Assembly (NCBI GenBank): GCA_947579605.1
Contig: OX388319.1
Coordinates: forward strand, 25,247,447 to 25,311,446
Direction: 5' to 3'
DNA length: 64,000 nucleotides
DNA from: Athripsodes cinereus
Taxonomy: Eukaryota; Arthropoda; Insecta; Trichoptera; Leptoceridae
The notes under the pieces were generated by a model. That model was not told the DNA's origin. It was given only the letters and a program-made list of their open reading frames with translations, and made no database searches. The translations under genes and the position numbers were made by a program. Below are positions 10,560-22,330 of the stretch, in pieces. Each line of letters opens with the position of its first letter. Position 1 is the stretch's first letter.

Positions 10560-11320
10560 GTTCTATAAATTGTTTGTTAAATAAATAAAAAAAATATGAT
10601 TGAACTGTTTGAAGACATTATAAGTACGCCTACAATGTATTTACTTACACAGGCACATATATAGATGGTTTAAAGCACAAAAGACACATGTCCACTATTT
10701 AGGTAAAATGAGTTAATATATGTACAAGATCGGTTGCAACGTCGTCTATGTCCTGATTACATAATTACCAATAATACTTATATCATTATCGAAATATTTA
10801 ACAAAAATCAGATGCCAAACATTCTTAAATTATCATTTTTTTTGTACACAGATGTAACATGTCACATAAGATATTTGAGAATGTATTAATATCGACATAA
10901 TTGATTCTTAAAAAGCACATGTCCACTAAGGACATCATCAAAATTAATTTAAAATTAGTTAATTAATTTTGAATCTCAAACTTTCAAACCCTGTTTTCTC
11001 TAAACTGTCAAATGTGGACATGTGTCTTCTGTGCTTTAAACCATCGTAACAATATTATTATAGTAAAAATAATAATAATATGTACCTAATACACAAGTTA
11101 TCGGGTAGCCAGGTGAGTGTACTCGTAATACATAATGTTTAATATAATATATACGTAACCTACAACAATATAACAGTTAAATTCACCGTAACACAGCCAG
11201 TCACTAGTCAGCTGGGATCCAATACTCACTACCTACATAATATGTAAACATACACTCAGTTACTCACCCACATTACCTACTAATAATTTATTGTACCTAT
11301 ACTAGCTGTAAACTAGGTAT
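10560..11320. other. No gene; local inverted words only
   Basis: GGTTTAAAGCACAAAAGACA (10670) and TGTCTTCTGTGCTTTAAACC (11023) form an inverted pair about 360 bases apart, probably the ends of an undescribed TIR element with GACATGTGTC-type sub-ends; nothing else is supported. Confidence 0.45.
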
Positions 11321-11329
11321 CGCACATCT

Positions 11330-11490
11330 CTAATATATAAAAGGAATACACCATTTATAACTCAAGAATGGCTGTACCGATTTGAATGATCTCTGATTTG
11401 TTGGATTCTTCTCCGCCCGGAATAGCCGATAGGCTATTAAGAATATTAAGATATCTTAAAAATTCACGGGAAGAAAAATTATGAAGAAAA
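11330..11490 (+). mobile_element. Interspersed repeat, 'mild' arthropod type
   Basis: TAACTCAAGAATGGCTGTAC then CGATTTGAATGATCTCTG resembles a very common arthropod repeat (ACTCGAGAACGGCTGAACCG). Decayed. Confidence 0.35.
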
Positions 11491-11627
11491 TTATTTACGC
11501 CATACATTTCTAATTTCAATAAATAATGCAATATGGAGAGTCATACAAAATCAACGATGAAGTTTTTTTTATAGATTGACCTATTTATAGAATAATTTTT
11601 CTATACATTTTCAAATTAGAATAATAA

Positions 11628-11760
11628 TATTAATAATCTTTATTGCACAAAATTAGTATACAAAGAAGAAAAAACATGGTAACATAACAATAGAATACAT
11701 AATTTTGTGCAATGGGCGAGTTTATTGCTGAAGCGCAATATCTTCCAACTAAGCCTAGAA
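11628..11760 (-). mobile_element. LINE 3' UTR family E, minus copy
   Basis: ATAATATTAATAATCTTTAT is the tail side; GGGCGAGTTTATTGCTGAAG then CTTCCAACTAAGCCT is the conserved motif. Confidence 0.5.
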
Positions 11761-12027
11761 TCGTTATCCATACAATTTAACATCTTGTAGGGAATAAATA
11801 TCAGCAAAAGCTTGCTGATATGTATTTTTTGAAAGATTATCCCTTACAGCTTTTGAGGGTAAAATAGATAATTATTATAAAAATAATATTTTTGTGTTTA
11901 ATGCATATAGGTATATATTAAATTTGTAATTATTTAAATAAAAATATTAGAATTTCGGATTGAAATAAACTTAAATACTTCCAAATACCCTCACAGTAAC
12001 CAGTATGCTTTTATCGCGAAGTGAAGT

Positions 12028-12250
12028 TACCAGTGGAGTACCACAAGTGGAGATACCAGCAGACCAGCTACATGCAATAATCATGTAAGCTGCCCTCTCT
12101 GTACCAACAAAAACTTTAGTCATTCGGGATGAGTGTTGATTGATGCAATTGCAACATCAATCGATGTTAAATATTTTGCCTTTTACAGCACACTCGAAAA
12201 CTTACGGGAAAGAGTGGGAGACGAATTCTTTATAGAGTGCTCCAAAGAAC
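12028..12250 (-). mobile_element. SINE family S
   Basis: CCAGTGGAGTACCACAAGTG to GAGTGCTCCAAAG; a short unrelated stretch (TGATTGATGCAATTGCAACA) replaces part of the middle. Confidence 0.7.
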
Positions 12251-12269
12251 AGAAAAATAAGAATAAACA

Positions 12270-12350
12270 CACTCGTCGCGACAAGCTTAAGGGATGCGGG
12301 TTCAAGTCCTGTCCGGGGCACTACCGAATAAGGTGACGTTGTCTTTTCTA
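12270..12350 (+). mobile_element. tRNA-like remnant
   Basis: GCGGGTTCAAGTCCTGTCCG is a good B-box match, with CGACAAGCTTAAGG before it. No A box in place, so a decayed tRNA-derived repeat rather than a gene. Confidence 0.35.
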
Positions 12351-12789
12351 AGCCTTATATGGTAGTTTCATGTGTTAAATTTACATATTCTATTTAATTT
12401 TATACTTTAATTAATATTTGTCAATAAATAAAAAACGTCCATTTATTTTTAGCCTAAATCATGCATAAAGAATGATTAATTTTTTTCCTTAAAGGTCAAG
12501 GGACCTTACATCCCTTGTGTCACTGCGACCATAACAGATCTATTGTGACATCCTTCTGTGTCATATCTTACTCTCAAGACCTATGTAGGTGCGTCATGTA
12601 GCTTACTATTTCATAAAGAATGATACTTACAGAGTTTATTATTTTTTCATCTTGCCTAGAAAAAGTGTCCATTAAACACACACACGTACGTACATATAAA
12701 AGATCGAATTAAATTTTATTATTTTATTATTCCTACAAACACAACTGTCTATAAGAGACACAATGTCAAATATCAATAAAACATACCTA

Positions 12790-12927
12790 TATATATATAT
12801 ATATATATATTATGAGGTGAAGGTTTTACTCCATTTCACTGCGTACAGTCGGGCAGAGACTTGGCTCTTGCCTTTGCATGTGGGACGAGACATGGCCCGT
12901 CACCGGAATATGCAGATTGGATTTGCA

Positions 12928-12961
<34 letters not shown>

Positions 12962-12962
12962 A
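12790..12962. repeat. Two (TA)n microsatellites flanking a unique core
   Basis: TA runs at 12790-12811 and 12929-12958 enclose a less AT-rich 115-base segment. I do not recognise the core. Confidence 0.7.
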
Positions 12963-13147
12963 TATGTATGTATGAAAGTAATGGTACCTACGTAATATTA
13001 TGTATCTACAAGTACTAATGAGTATGTAATTCCTTCACATCTTCGATTCCCTCATACATTTCTTTGTGTTTATCATATTATGTGTCGCCGAGTTTCGAAA
13101 CCCGCTATAACCCATTATCACGAAAATTGAGTAGGTAATATAATAAT

Positions 13148-13440
13148 ACTAGCTGACCCGGTAAACGTTGTTTTGCCATATACTATAATATCGCTATTAA
13201 AAAATAGGTTGATGGTCGAAGGGTGAAAATTTAGGGCTGTATATATTTTTTAATGCCTCACCATAAAAAAAAGAATCGGGGAGGACCACCCTTCTTAACT
13301 TTTAAGGGTATGAAAAATAGATGTTGGCCGATTCTCAGACCTACCCGATAAGCATACAAAATTTCATCAAAATCGGTCCAGCCGTTTCGGAGGAGTATGA
13401 TAACAAACACCGTGACACGAGAATTTTATATATTAGATGT
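13148..13440 (+). mobile_element. Interspersed repeat, CTAGCTGACCCGG type
   Basis: ACTAGCTGACCCGGTAAACG to GAGAATTTTATATATTAGAT, with AAAATCGGTCCAGCCGTTTC inside. This word set is a familiar interspersed repeat in Lepidoptera and also seen in other insects; its class is not clear to me. Confidence 0.65.
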
Positions 13441-14574
13441 CGTTGGAATCGTAATTCTATAACCGTAGAAAATAGTTTCAATCAAAACACTCACCATTTG
13501 TACAATTTTTTTTTGAAAAAAAAATTGTATGTGTCTTTTAATATCCTCTATAACTCAACCGACCAATAGTAGTTATTTTTATGTATGCAACAATTAACAG
13601 TTTATTTTTATTCAATACCAAAATCTATTTTAAAATTGAACTTTTGTACCAAACAATCTTATAATCCTATCACTATATTAACAAGATCACTATACCTATT
13701 CATTAAAAATTGGCTGCCGAAAAAAATTCCAAATGTATAAAAATAACACTTGTTTAGAAGTCTCAGCATATCAACCAATTAACAGGCAAAGTATACAAAA
13801 AAAAAAAAAAAAACAAAAACATCGAGTAACGATTTTTCCATTTTCTGGTTGTTTTTAAGTGAATTCTAGTGTCTGACCAAAGCCACTTTTTACGGCCGGA
13901 ACTGAAACCGAAACTTCTATATTAATTATAAGGTCAGTGTTTTTGTGGTTAGAAAAATAAATAGTCTATCATAATCAGTCAGTCTTTACTCTTTACTAAT
14001 ATAAACATGAAATTAAACTTACAAAAAAAAAATAAGAACGAAATAATTTCTTTAAAACTTTGGTCAATACTCAATATTCATTTTTATTATAAAGTATAAA
14101 GTAAAAAGTGAACCGAACATGTCCAAGCGCAGCGCGAAAACTCACGAATCCAGTTTCAGTTTAAGCCGAAACCCGAAATTTGGTCGACACTAGGCCAAAA
14201 CCGAAATTTCGATCGGACACTAATGAATTCATACATTTATTAGTAGTGTTCATAGATTACATTATTATGCGTATCAAGATACATATATGTAGCTATACCT
14301 ATCTATTGAATTAAATTGATTCTAAGATCACCCATCTAACCTGTTTTTATGCGTGTTATGTATAATATCAATGTATGTATTGTCATTAAGACACATTGAA
14401 ACACATTATAAACATTTACACAAATACGGAATAACTATTATTCCAACTGTTATCCCTGGCTAAGAAATACCTCACTCACACAATAGAGATTAGCGTTGTT
14501 CCAACTTAAGCCTATTCGGTGGCGTCTCGGACTTGTTGAGAGATACTGGTATCGTTTCCAACAGCTGATATAGT

Positions 14575-15103
14575 GCTGCTGGGTAATTCCGTGTCAATTC
14601 AACACAATTTCGGAAGATTTTCAGATTTGATGTCTCAGATTTTCATGATTTTTTTTTATGCAGCAATATATCATAGACTTATGAAAAAATACCAAATTTC
14701 AGTTATGTAGCACAATTATTTTTGAAGTTATTAATTTTTAAAAATCTCAATTTTTATGAAAAACTTTCATGTCTTGGCACCTTTGGATGCCTATAGACTG
14801 GCAACCAGTGATGATAAAAACCTGAGAAAGCCCCATTTAACAGCTTTAAAACGAGACCTCTCCCAGGTTTTTATCATCACTGTTTGCCAGTCTATAGGCA
14901 TCCAAAGGTGCCAAGACACGAATTTTTTTCATAAAAATTGAGATTTTTAAAAATTAATAACTTCAAAAATAATTGTGCTACATAACTGAAATTTGGTATT
15001 TCTTCATAAGTCTATGATATATTGCTGCATAAAAAAAATCATGAAAATCTGAGACATCAAGTCTGAATCAGTGTATTGATTTGACACGGAATAACCCTGC
15101 TGC
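14575..15103. mobile_element. Fold-back element with 240-bp arms
   Basis: From GGTAATTCCGTGTCAATT to TTGACACGGAATAACC, the left arm (to about 14826) pairs with the right arm (from about 14860) through landmarks CTTTGGATGCCTATAGACTG and CAGTCTATAGGCATCCAAAG. The loop is about 35 bases. Open frames here arise from the hairpin and code for nothing recognisable. Confidence 0.88.
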
Positions 15104-15199
15104 AACAAACTCAATCATTGCACAAAATTATTTATTTAGTTATTACTGTTATTATTATTGTATGCTTTTTAGTGCAATAAATATTTATTATTATTTTTA

Positions 15200-15258
15200 C
15201 AACGGTTAGGTTGTCTGGAGTATATTTGGGTTTATTTCGAATCCAGATTTTCATCTTT
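15200..15258 (+). mobile_element. tRNA-headed SINE tail fragment
   Basis: GGAGTATATTTGGGTTTATT then CGAATCCAGATTTTCATC matches the body end of the subfamily-2 copies only. Confidence 0.4.
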
Positions 15259-15339
15259 TATTTAAAAAATATCATATTGTTAGGTATAAGTTATTCATGA
15301 AACAAAATAGATACCTAGTTATTCCACTGTCGACTTTAT

Positions 15340-15455
15340 TAATTAGCGAGCTGGCTTTCAAGAAGATCGTCTTTTAATAAATATATATTTTATTTCATTA
15401 ATAACTTATAACTGTGAACTTCCACCAAGAACCGTCGGTCGACAAATTAAAATAA
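15340..15455 (+). mobile_element. Penelope-like end relic
   Basis: GCGAGCTGGCTTTCAAGAAG and CCAAGAACCGTCGGTCGACA parallel 37940-38040. Confidence 0.4.
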
Positions 15456-15933
15456 ATCAAATTGTTTTTAGCGCAATCGGACCACAGAACAATATCAGCT
15501 GCCGTATGAAAAACTATAGATATGGAATAAATGTTATAGGCATATACGAAAATATTTATTTTCGGTTTAATAATATTAAGTAGGTACCTTCTTATTTCAT
15601 TTTACGGCAATGCACCCGCAATCGAGTGATTTATGATGTAGGTACCTATACATATAGAAAAAGTTATGAGTGAATAAGGCTTTTCATTTAGTCAGGGTTT
15701 ATTTTAGAAACGTCTAATTAGCCAGGTTTAAATATATTATGCACATCCTCTGTGAGTGCGTCTTATAAAATATGTCATAAGTTGTAGAATGTACGTATGA
15801 ATACATACATACCTGGAAAACATGTTGCAAAGTTGACTCATAAATGGCAATTTGTAATAAAAAAATAATACAAAACCGTGTCTTCAATGTCATTTGACAA
15901 AATAAACCATACTACCCCACTTACAGAAGACGC

Positions 15934-16223
15934 AGTGGGCTCAATACTAGAACTAGACGCTTAGTGGGCTCAATACTAGAACTAGACGCTTAGTGGGCTC
16001 AATACTAGAACTAGACGCTTAGTGGGCTCAATACTAGAACTAGACGCTTAGTGGGCTCAATACTAGAACTAGACGCTTAGTGGGCTCAATACTAGAACTA
16101 GACGCTTAGTGGGCTCAATACTAGAACTAGACGCTTAGTGGGCTCAATACTAGAACTAGACGCTTAGTGGGCTCAATACTAGAACTAGACGCTTAGTGGG
16201 CTCAATACTAGAACTAGACGTCT
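15934..16223. repeat. 29-bp tandem repeat, ten identical units
   Basis: Unit AGTGGGCTCAATACTAGAAC plus TAGACGCTT, starting at 15934 and every 29 bases; only the last unit differs at its final bases (TCT). Sequence identity across units shows a very recent expansion. Confidence 0.95.
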
Positions 16224-17005
16224 AGAATTATGGTGGTTTTGAGTTATGTGTTCCCGCAGTTTCCTTTTAATGTTAGAGTAATTTCTAGTAATAATTATGA
16301 ATTAAGATGCTTCCTTGTACTGTAATCAAAGAGTCTCAATAATTTATTTGTTTATACATTCAACGGCATAAAAGCCTTTTATTACAATGACTCATTTACA
16401 AGCAATACAAACAATTTCCTTACATAAACATAAAACAAAAACAAGAAAGTCAGCAAATAAAAAACATTATCAGAAAGTGAAATACATAATTACAAATATA
16501 ACAATAATAATGAAGTCAATAAAGCATAATTATAATAATATATAACATAATTAATAACTATCCCTCTGTGTGTAAATATGTCATGATTTATCCATGATCT
16601 CAAAACTATTGATTTTGAGATGTCTGGTTAAAGTATTGAGCCCGCGATATATAATATTTTGAATAGCTGGAAGATATTGTCTCCAAGTAATCAGCTCGCT
16701 AATTGCTCAATATTTTTCTAATCAATAATTATGTTATTATTGATGGTTTTATTATAAACCACAAAATCAAGTGTAAAAGACTCATTGTGCTCAATGGATA
16801 AACGCACGTACTTAAATGATATGAGTTTAATCAGTGGTCGATCGTCTGTCTAAATTTAACCCTCGTTAATTTAAAATGGAACTCCTGATAAAGAAAAGAT
16901 TTCCCACTCTTTTCTGGAAGTTTTTGATTATACTGAAAAAGGCAATTATGTATTCGCAAATACTATTCAATTCAAAGTACTATTCAAAATAAACCATAAT
17001 ATTCC

Positions 17006-17205
17006 NNNNNNNNNNNNNNNNNNNNNNNNNNNNNNNNNNNNNNNNNNNNNNNNNNNNNNNNNNNNNNNNNNNNNNNNNNNNNNNNNNNNNNNNNNNNNNN
17101 NNNNNNNNNNNNNNNNNNNNNNNNNNNNNNNNNNNNNNNNNNNNNNNNNNNNNNNNNNNNNNNNNNNNNNNNNNNNNNNNNNNNNNNNNNNNNNNNNNNN
17201 NNNNN
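17006..17205. other. Assembly gap (200 N)
   Basis: Exactly 200 unknown bases, a conventional scaffold spacer rather than a measured length. It cuts off whatever lay immediately left of the TIR element beginning at about 17206. Reading frames that cross it are meaningless. Confidence 0.99.
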
Positions 17206-17680
17206 AAAGGATCGTTCACATTTGTTCACTTTCAGTGATCACTCCGGATGATCCTCCAAGATGAACAGGTGTGAACAGGCGTTTCATCGCTAGTGATCAC
17301 TAGCGATGACGGAGGAAAGAGATTACCACTCGTCATAATTTTGATGAAAGGTCCTTTCACTGAATCGACCATAAACAAGTTTTACCTTATTATTTGTTTA
17401 ATTCTCTATGAATTTGTATTGAATGTCAGAATCATGTACAAAATTATTATGCAGTCGAGAGCTATATTAATTTATTTTAAGTGTTATTTTTCATTTTTTA
17501 ATTTGTTTAATTATTTTTATACGAAAATACGTCAAACTACATACAACATGAGTGAGAGTGTAGACATGGCAGTGAAAGCATAGGATGAACAAATGCGAAC
17601 AGACGTGTTCACTTTCGATGAACAGGTTTGACCCTGACACTCTGGATGATCATCCAAAGTGAAGCAATGTGAATGCTACT
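17206..17680 (+). mobile_element. TIR element family Q, copy 1 (at the gap)
   Basis: From AAAGGATCGTTCACATTTGT to GAAGCAATGTGAATGCTACT. Contains the palindrome CTAGTGATCACTAG near 17291-17304. Almost colinear with 37279-37756. Confidence 0.8.
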
Positions 17681-17798
17681 TTAGATTAATGAATTGATGA
17701 AACTAAAGTAAAGTCTTAAAACAATATCCACAAGATCTTCCTGATAATTTATCAATTTACTTATGGTATTATAAGTACCTATATGTATCTATCTACAT

Positions 17799-18084
17799 CA
17801 GGGGTGGACAAAGATCGATCTCAATCGGTCTTTTGGTCGATTGCGTGCATTTTTTAGAAAAAATGGTCATTACTTTTGAAAACCTGTAAAAATTATTTTA
17901 CAAAACCGATGAGATCATGATATGTTTCACATTTTTATACCCTTTTTCGAAAATCTGGAGACGAGGGAGGGTAGAAATTTAAAGTGTAAGAGAAATCATA
18001 AAATTCTGGGAGACAAGAGATTTTTATTGCTTGCTAGCTGATCGCTTGTCGTCTAATTTTATTGTTGTAGATTACCTACCCTTG
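17799..18084. mobile_element. hAT-like element, imperfect duplication
   Basis: CAGGGGTGGACAAAGATCGA to GATTACCTACCCTTG. Flanks ATCTACAT and ATCTATAC agree at six of eight positions. Confidence 0.6.
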
Positions 18085-18190
18085 ATCTATACCATCACGA
18101 CATTTCCCACAAGCTTGAAAGTCAGTTGATTGACTGCACGCAATAAACACGTGAGTTGTCCTCTACATCTAGAACGGGTGGCATGCCACA
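18085..18190 (-). mobile_element. SINE family S, tail half
   Basis: ATCTATACCATCACGACATT to GAACGGGTGGCATGCC. It directly abuts the right end of the hAT element 17799-18084. Confidence 0.65.
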
Positions 18191-18831
18191 TCAATCACCG
18201 CAGAATTGAAAATCTTAAAAGTATTATTCGTAATATTTTACTAATACCTGCCTAGTACGAGACATTGAAAAACTTAAGTTGGAATATTCTTATTTCCAAG
18301 AAATAATAAAGATTGTATTTTAATGTAAAGAATCTAGCAGAATTTACATATAACATAATCTCATACAATGATTAATTATTGTAAAAATAACATCGATAAA
18401 CAATCTTGCAGAAACTTGGTCAATCGAAAGATTCAACCCTCTTGCTGAATCATTCCACTTTCTCTAAACAAACATAATAAAAGAAAGAGTTTGAAGTGTA
18501 TTTATGTAGAGCAAAATCTTTTTCTGTCTTTGAAACTTGATAAAATATCCCATCTGTTTTAAAATTTAAATAAAACGCATTATTATGTTTGAGCATCACT
18601 GTAAATAGTAGGTACATACCTTACCTATGTACATATTGTCTAACTGTAGGTGTATTGTATACGTATTAATGGCAATGATTATAAATAATAAATTATACAT
18701 CTCACCTCGAAGTAACTATTACGGATACTTGTATAGTGAATTCTATTAGACTACTAATACAGTGTAACTGCAATAAATATTATTCATGTAAATAATTATT
18801 ATAATACTCTTTGTCTACAGTTGTTTAAATT

Positions 18832-19345
18832 TACGCGGCGGCAGAATTGCCATCCAAACTTCTCAGCATTATACAACCAGATAAGTCTCCATATGATCAG
18901 TCATGATCACACAAAAACTTAACAGTCTAATGCCGGGAAAAATTCACCTATCCAGATATACAGGATATCAAAGGATTAGGCTCAGAACGCGGGTTCAAGA
19001 TACCAGCATTGTGCCTGAAATATCTGGGTTCAAAAACTTTTTTACAATATTACAAGTGTTTATTATAATAGATTTTTGAATTTTAATGTGCAAATTAACC
19101 GGTACATCTAATTTTTGTAAATAATTTATTAAAGATTTCGGAGTTACCCCTGTAGCTGACATGACTAAAGGTATTATATAAACGGACCTAAAATGCCAAA
19201 TATTTTTTATTTCTCTTGCTAGTTCTGTATATTTACGTATTTTTTCTGCGACAGTTGTTTGAATATTATTTGTATTTGGGACAGCGATGTCTATAAGGTA
19301 CGTTATTTTATTACGTTTATCATGTAATAATAAAATACTTCACAA
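18832..19345 (-). mobile_element. LINE family C 3' end (longest copy)
   Basis: Minus strand reads DIAVPNTNNIQTTVAEKIRK, YTELAREIKNIWHF, PLVMSATGVTPKSLINYLQK and ends HIKIQKSIIINTCNIVKKFL, then a stop after TMLVS. DIAVP...KY..L..EI...W....P.V.SATG..PK.L is a conserved terminal block of a LINE lineage common in insects. The 3' UTR ends with GGCAATTCTGCCGCCGCGTA. The 5' end is truncated. Confidence 0.8.
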
Positions 19346-19582
19346 TATTATAATTGACAGCAATGATTTACCAAATACAATTTCTTTTATTTGCCCGATT
19401 AGACTTAACTTATCACCAGGACCACACTGTTTTTGAAGCAGTCCGGGTGTGACACAAATTAATTAAGTACTTATCGATAAAGTTAATTTTTTTTTACCGA
19501 TCTTGAGACAGATAATTAATTACAAGGAGTTTTTTTTATAAAAGTAGTTATATTATTGTCGTGTTTATCTATATCTGTTTTT

Positions 19583-19850
19583 TCATAGAGCACCCGGCAA
19601 AGAATTAGTCTTCTACTCTTTTCTGTAAGTTTTCGAGTGTCCCGTAAAAGGTAGGTGTTAAAAATTAAGAAATTTTATATCTTTAATTCAACGATAAGGT
19701 CCTACCATCCATTATCTGAATGTATTAATATTTTGTTGTCCCGTAAAAGTAGTTTTCGATTGTCTTATAAAAGGCAGGCGTTGACAGATGTTGGAGATGA
19801 CAATCTGTATATTTATTATTGGTTACTCCACTTGTGAAATCTTGGATAAT
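19583..19850 (+). mobile_element. SINE family S, internally duplicated
   Basis: Head at AGAGCACCCGGCAAAGAATT. The TTTTCGA...GTAAAAGGCAGG segment occurs twice (about 19626 and 19742), so the copy carries an internal duplication or a nested second copy. Confidence 0.65.
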
Positions 19851-19894
19851 TTTCCGAGTCAAAGAATTCATGCGTAGAATATGGTGGGTGAATT

Positions 19895-20130
19895 TAACAT
19901 CACAGCATATCCCACAAGTGGGGTAGCCAGCAGATCAGCTGCATATAATAAACATGCAAGCTGTCCTCTCCAAGCAAACAAAAAAACATTCAGGATGAGT
20001 GGCAAACCTCACCGCTGACTTTAAAATGTAAAATATCTTTATTTTTCGAAAACTGGTCTTTTACAGGACACTAAAAAAATTACGAAAAAGAGTGGAAGAA
20101 CAAATTCTTTAACGAGTACTCCACGGAACG
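19895..20130 (-). mobile_element. SINE family S, near full-length
   Basis: CATCACAGCATATCCCACAA to GAGTACTCCACGGAA, opposite in orientation to the copy ending at 19850. Confidence 0.75.
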
Positions 20131-20320
20131 GAATGGTCACTCTAATAAATAAAACTTTCAACGAATGTTACACCCTATGTGTAGATAGGTGCCTACTCGT
20201 CTTGCGTACATTTATTCTTTGTTTACAAGAGAAATGTCAAAGATGAATTTGATACTTGATTGAAATCAAAGTCGGGGAATTGGTATCTTAAAAAAGATAA
20301 ATAATAAATGAAAAACTTAC

Positions 20321-20700
20321 CTTAAAGACTTAAATACAAACTTGGCAGACACGGATTTGTTTAATGCAACACTTAATAGGAAAAAATGCAAAAAAAAACT
20401 CACAAATTATGTAAAAATAATCGAAATATACACAATTAAATAAGAAATAATTTAAATTGACGTGTGCTATCTACTAGTTTTGAATTTGGAACACATCAGG
20501 CTTCTATTGTCTATGGTTCTAGTTAGAATTTGAATCTTACTATTTTTTATTCAAAAATGCAATGAAATTCGATATAATTTTGAATATCGAATATTGTGGG
20601 AGTATTACATATATTGTGAGAGAATGAGAAGCGCGCACAGTGAATACGTGCAGCACACAGCCTCCGCGCCCGCGTACTAAAGCTTGACTGAATGAAACAT
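20321..20700 (-). other. Possible untranslated first exon and promoter region (minus strand)
   Basis: Seen: the minus strand contains TTTAAG followed by GTAAGT, a perfect 5' splice-site match, with the last exon base at 20321. Upstream is AT-rich leader-like sequence, then a short GC-rich, CpG-containing block at about 20625-20675, unusual in this window. Just upstream of that block lies TTCAGTCA, close to the arthropod initiator TCAGT. Inference: this could be the non-coding first exon of the gene whose start codon is at 4528, giving a first intron of about 15.8 kb. The 5' boundary is a guess. A chance donor match of this quality is possible in 64 kb, so this stays tentative. Confidence 0.33.
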
Positions 20701-20904
20701 GAATCGAAATGAAATTAATATGAGAACCAAGAACTGAATAATTTAAGACTCTTTTCACTTAGCGACTGACTAGTCGACGATCAAGTTTTACAATTTCATA
20801 TCGTGATAAATTAATAATTTAAAATGTCAGTTACTAGAAAAGAAATTTACCTTCACCCTATCACAAACTTAGTGTTGAAATATCCTCTTTGCCGGATATA
20901 TCGG

Positions 20905-21049
20905 CAGCCCTAGACTAATTGCATTTGGCGATCGACTACAAACGAATTTTTCGACAATGCACATAATATTATAATGTTATGGTTTATGGTATATTGTCGA
21001 AAAGTTTGTTTTTTGTAGTCGATTGCCAAATGAAATTTGTCTAGGGCTG
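20905..21049. mobile_element. Small TIR element (MITE)
   Basis: CAGCCCTAGACTAATTGCAT at the left, and TTTGTCTAGGGCTG at the right; the pairing continues through CGATCGACTACAAAC. Confidence 0.8.
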
Positions 21050-21273
21050 GAGTCGATGGACTCTTATTTATCCGCACATTAATTGTAAGGCAATGACTAT
21101 TAAAAACTCTGTTAAATCTACCGGTACCATTAAGCCAAAATTGCCTACTTTGACCCTACTTAAATGGGTTGCGGAGTGTTGACAGTCATACCCACAATCA
21201 TTTCCTCTTTTGCATCCATCATCAAAGGACCTTCCCAAAGGATATTGAATGCCTGTCCCACGTGTACATCATG

Positions 21274-21484
21274 CAGGGTTACTCTTGACAAAACTAAACA
21301 CGATCTTAATCTAGTCTTGATCTTGATCATACGACGCACGAAGGGACTATGGTCAAAAACAACGCGCTACCGCTAACGCGCGATCGGTTTGCGTGTATTT
21401 TTGGCCAATAGTCACTTCGTGCGTCGTATGATCAAGATCAAGACTAGATTAAGATCGTGTTTAGTTTTGTCAAGAGTAGCCCTG
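21274..21484 (+). mobile_element. Palindromic MITE family P, intact
   Basis: Ends CAGGGTTACTCTTGAC and GTCAAGAGTAGCCCTG. Arms of about 105 bases pair almost completely through GATCATACGACGCACGAAG; the centre is GC-rich (CGCGCTACCGCTAACGCGCG). No coding capacity. Confidence 0.9.
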
Positions 21485-22239
21485 CATGGATTATAAGTCA
21501 AGACCAATACAAAAAGGTTTACCTCTTAGCTAGCCGTGTCCAGTGACAAGCTATACAACCTTAACGAAGTTTACAATACATATATTATGTACCACGTACA
21601 CATACTTACTTGGTCAATACCTATTTCAAATACAGCGAACTAGTGGATGACGGACTTGCCTTCCAAGCGAAGCAATTCCCGGAGAGGACAGAATGTTTGT
21701 GTCCATTTTTCAGAAATGATTCAGCTTTCTTTTAAACCATTTCATGATTTTAACCATTTTGGATGAATACTTTATTTACAATAAAATGTTCCTTATTGTT
21801 TAATTTCATGCAATCCGCCCGCAATCGAATGAATTATAATGTAAATCAATATAGAATGGTCTATGCCCAAAACTATTACAATGATTTATTTTTATAATTG
21901 TTTGACGTTTGGTATGTACATTGGCTATCAACATGGCAAAACGACTCCTTCACTTACTATGCCCCAGGCCAATCTTATCAAGTCATCATGGTACTAATAG
22001 ACGACGCAAAATATCGCAATGTGAAAAGAATTCAATTCATGGGTATTACGAGTATGTACAGGAATTTTGGAATCGGTTCAGTTGGTTATACAATAATATA
22101 TTTAATATTTTACTGTGACTTGTATTGAGAAGCTCAAGATAATACTGAGACAGTTGTTATTCCCATATCAGAACATGAATCCAATTTAAATAATCAGGAA
22201 AAGACATATTTTGATATTAAACATATATGCAACATCGAT

Positions 22240-22330
22240 AAGATATTATGCCATCTCAGATGTCTTAATTTTTGTTAGTGCGGATAGGTCGACTAGCATG
22301 TTTATTTCATTTTAATACCTTGATGGTAAA
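22240..22330 (+). mobile_element. SINE family S fragment
   Basis: TATGCCATCTCAGATGTCTT to ACCTTGATGGTAAAG, with the CTACCCCAC segment deleted. Confidence 0.5.

Noticed and set aside
12300..12325. tRNA gene
   Set aside because: Only a B-box-like arm is present; acceptor and anticodon stems do not form.
16980..17229. Frames crossing the gap
   Set aside because: They consist almost entirely of unknown residues.
17293..17583. Shared frame beginning MITSDDGGKRLPLV as a gene
   Set aside because: It starts inside the terminal region of TIR element Q, diverges by frameshift between the two copies after about 60 codons, and has no transposase motif.
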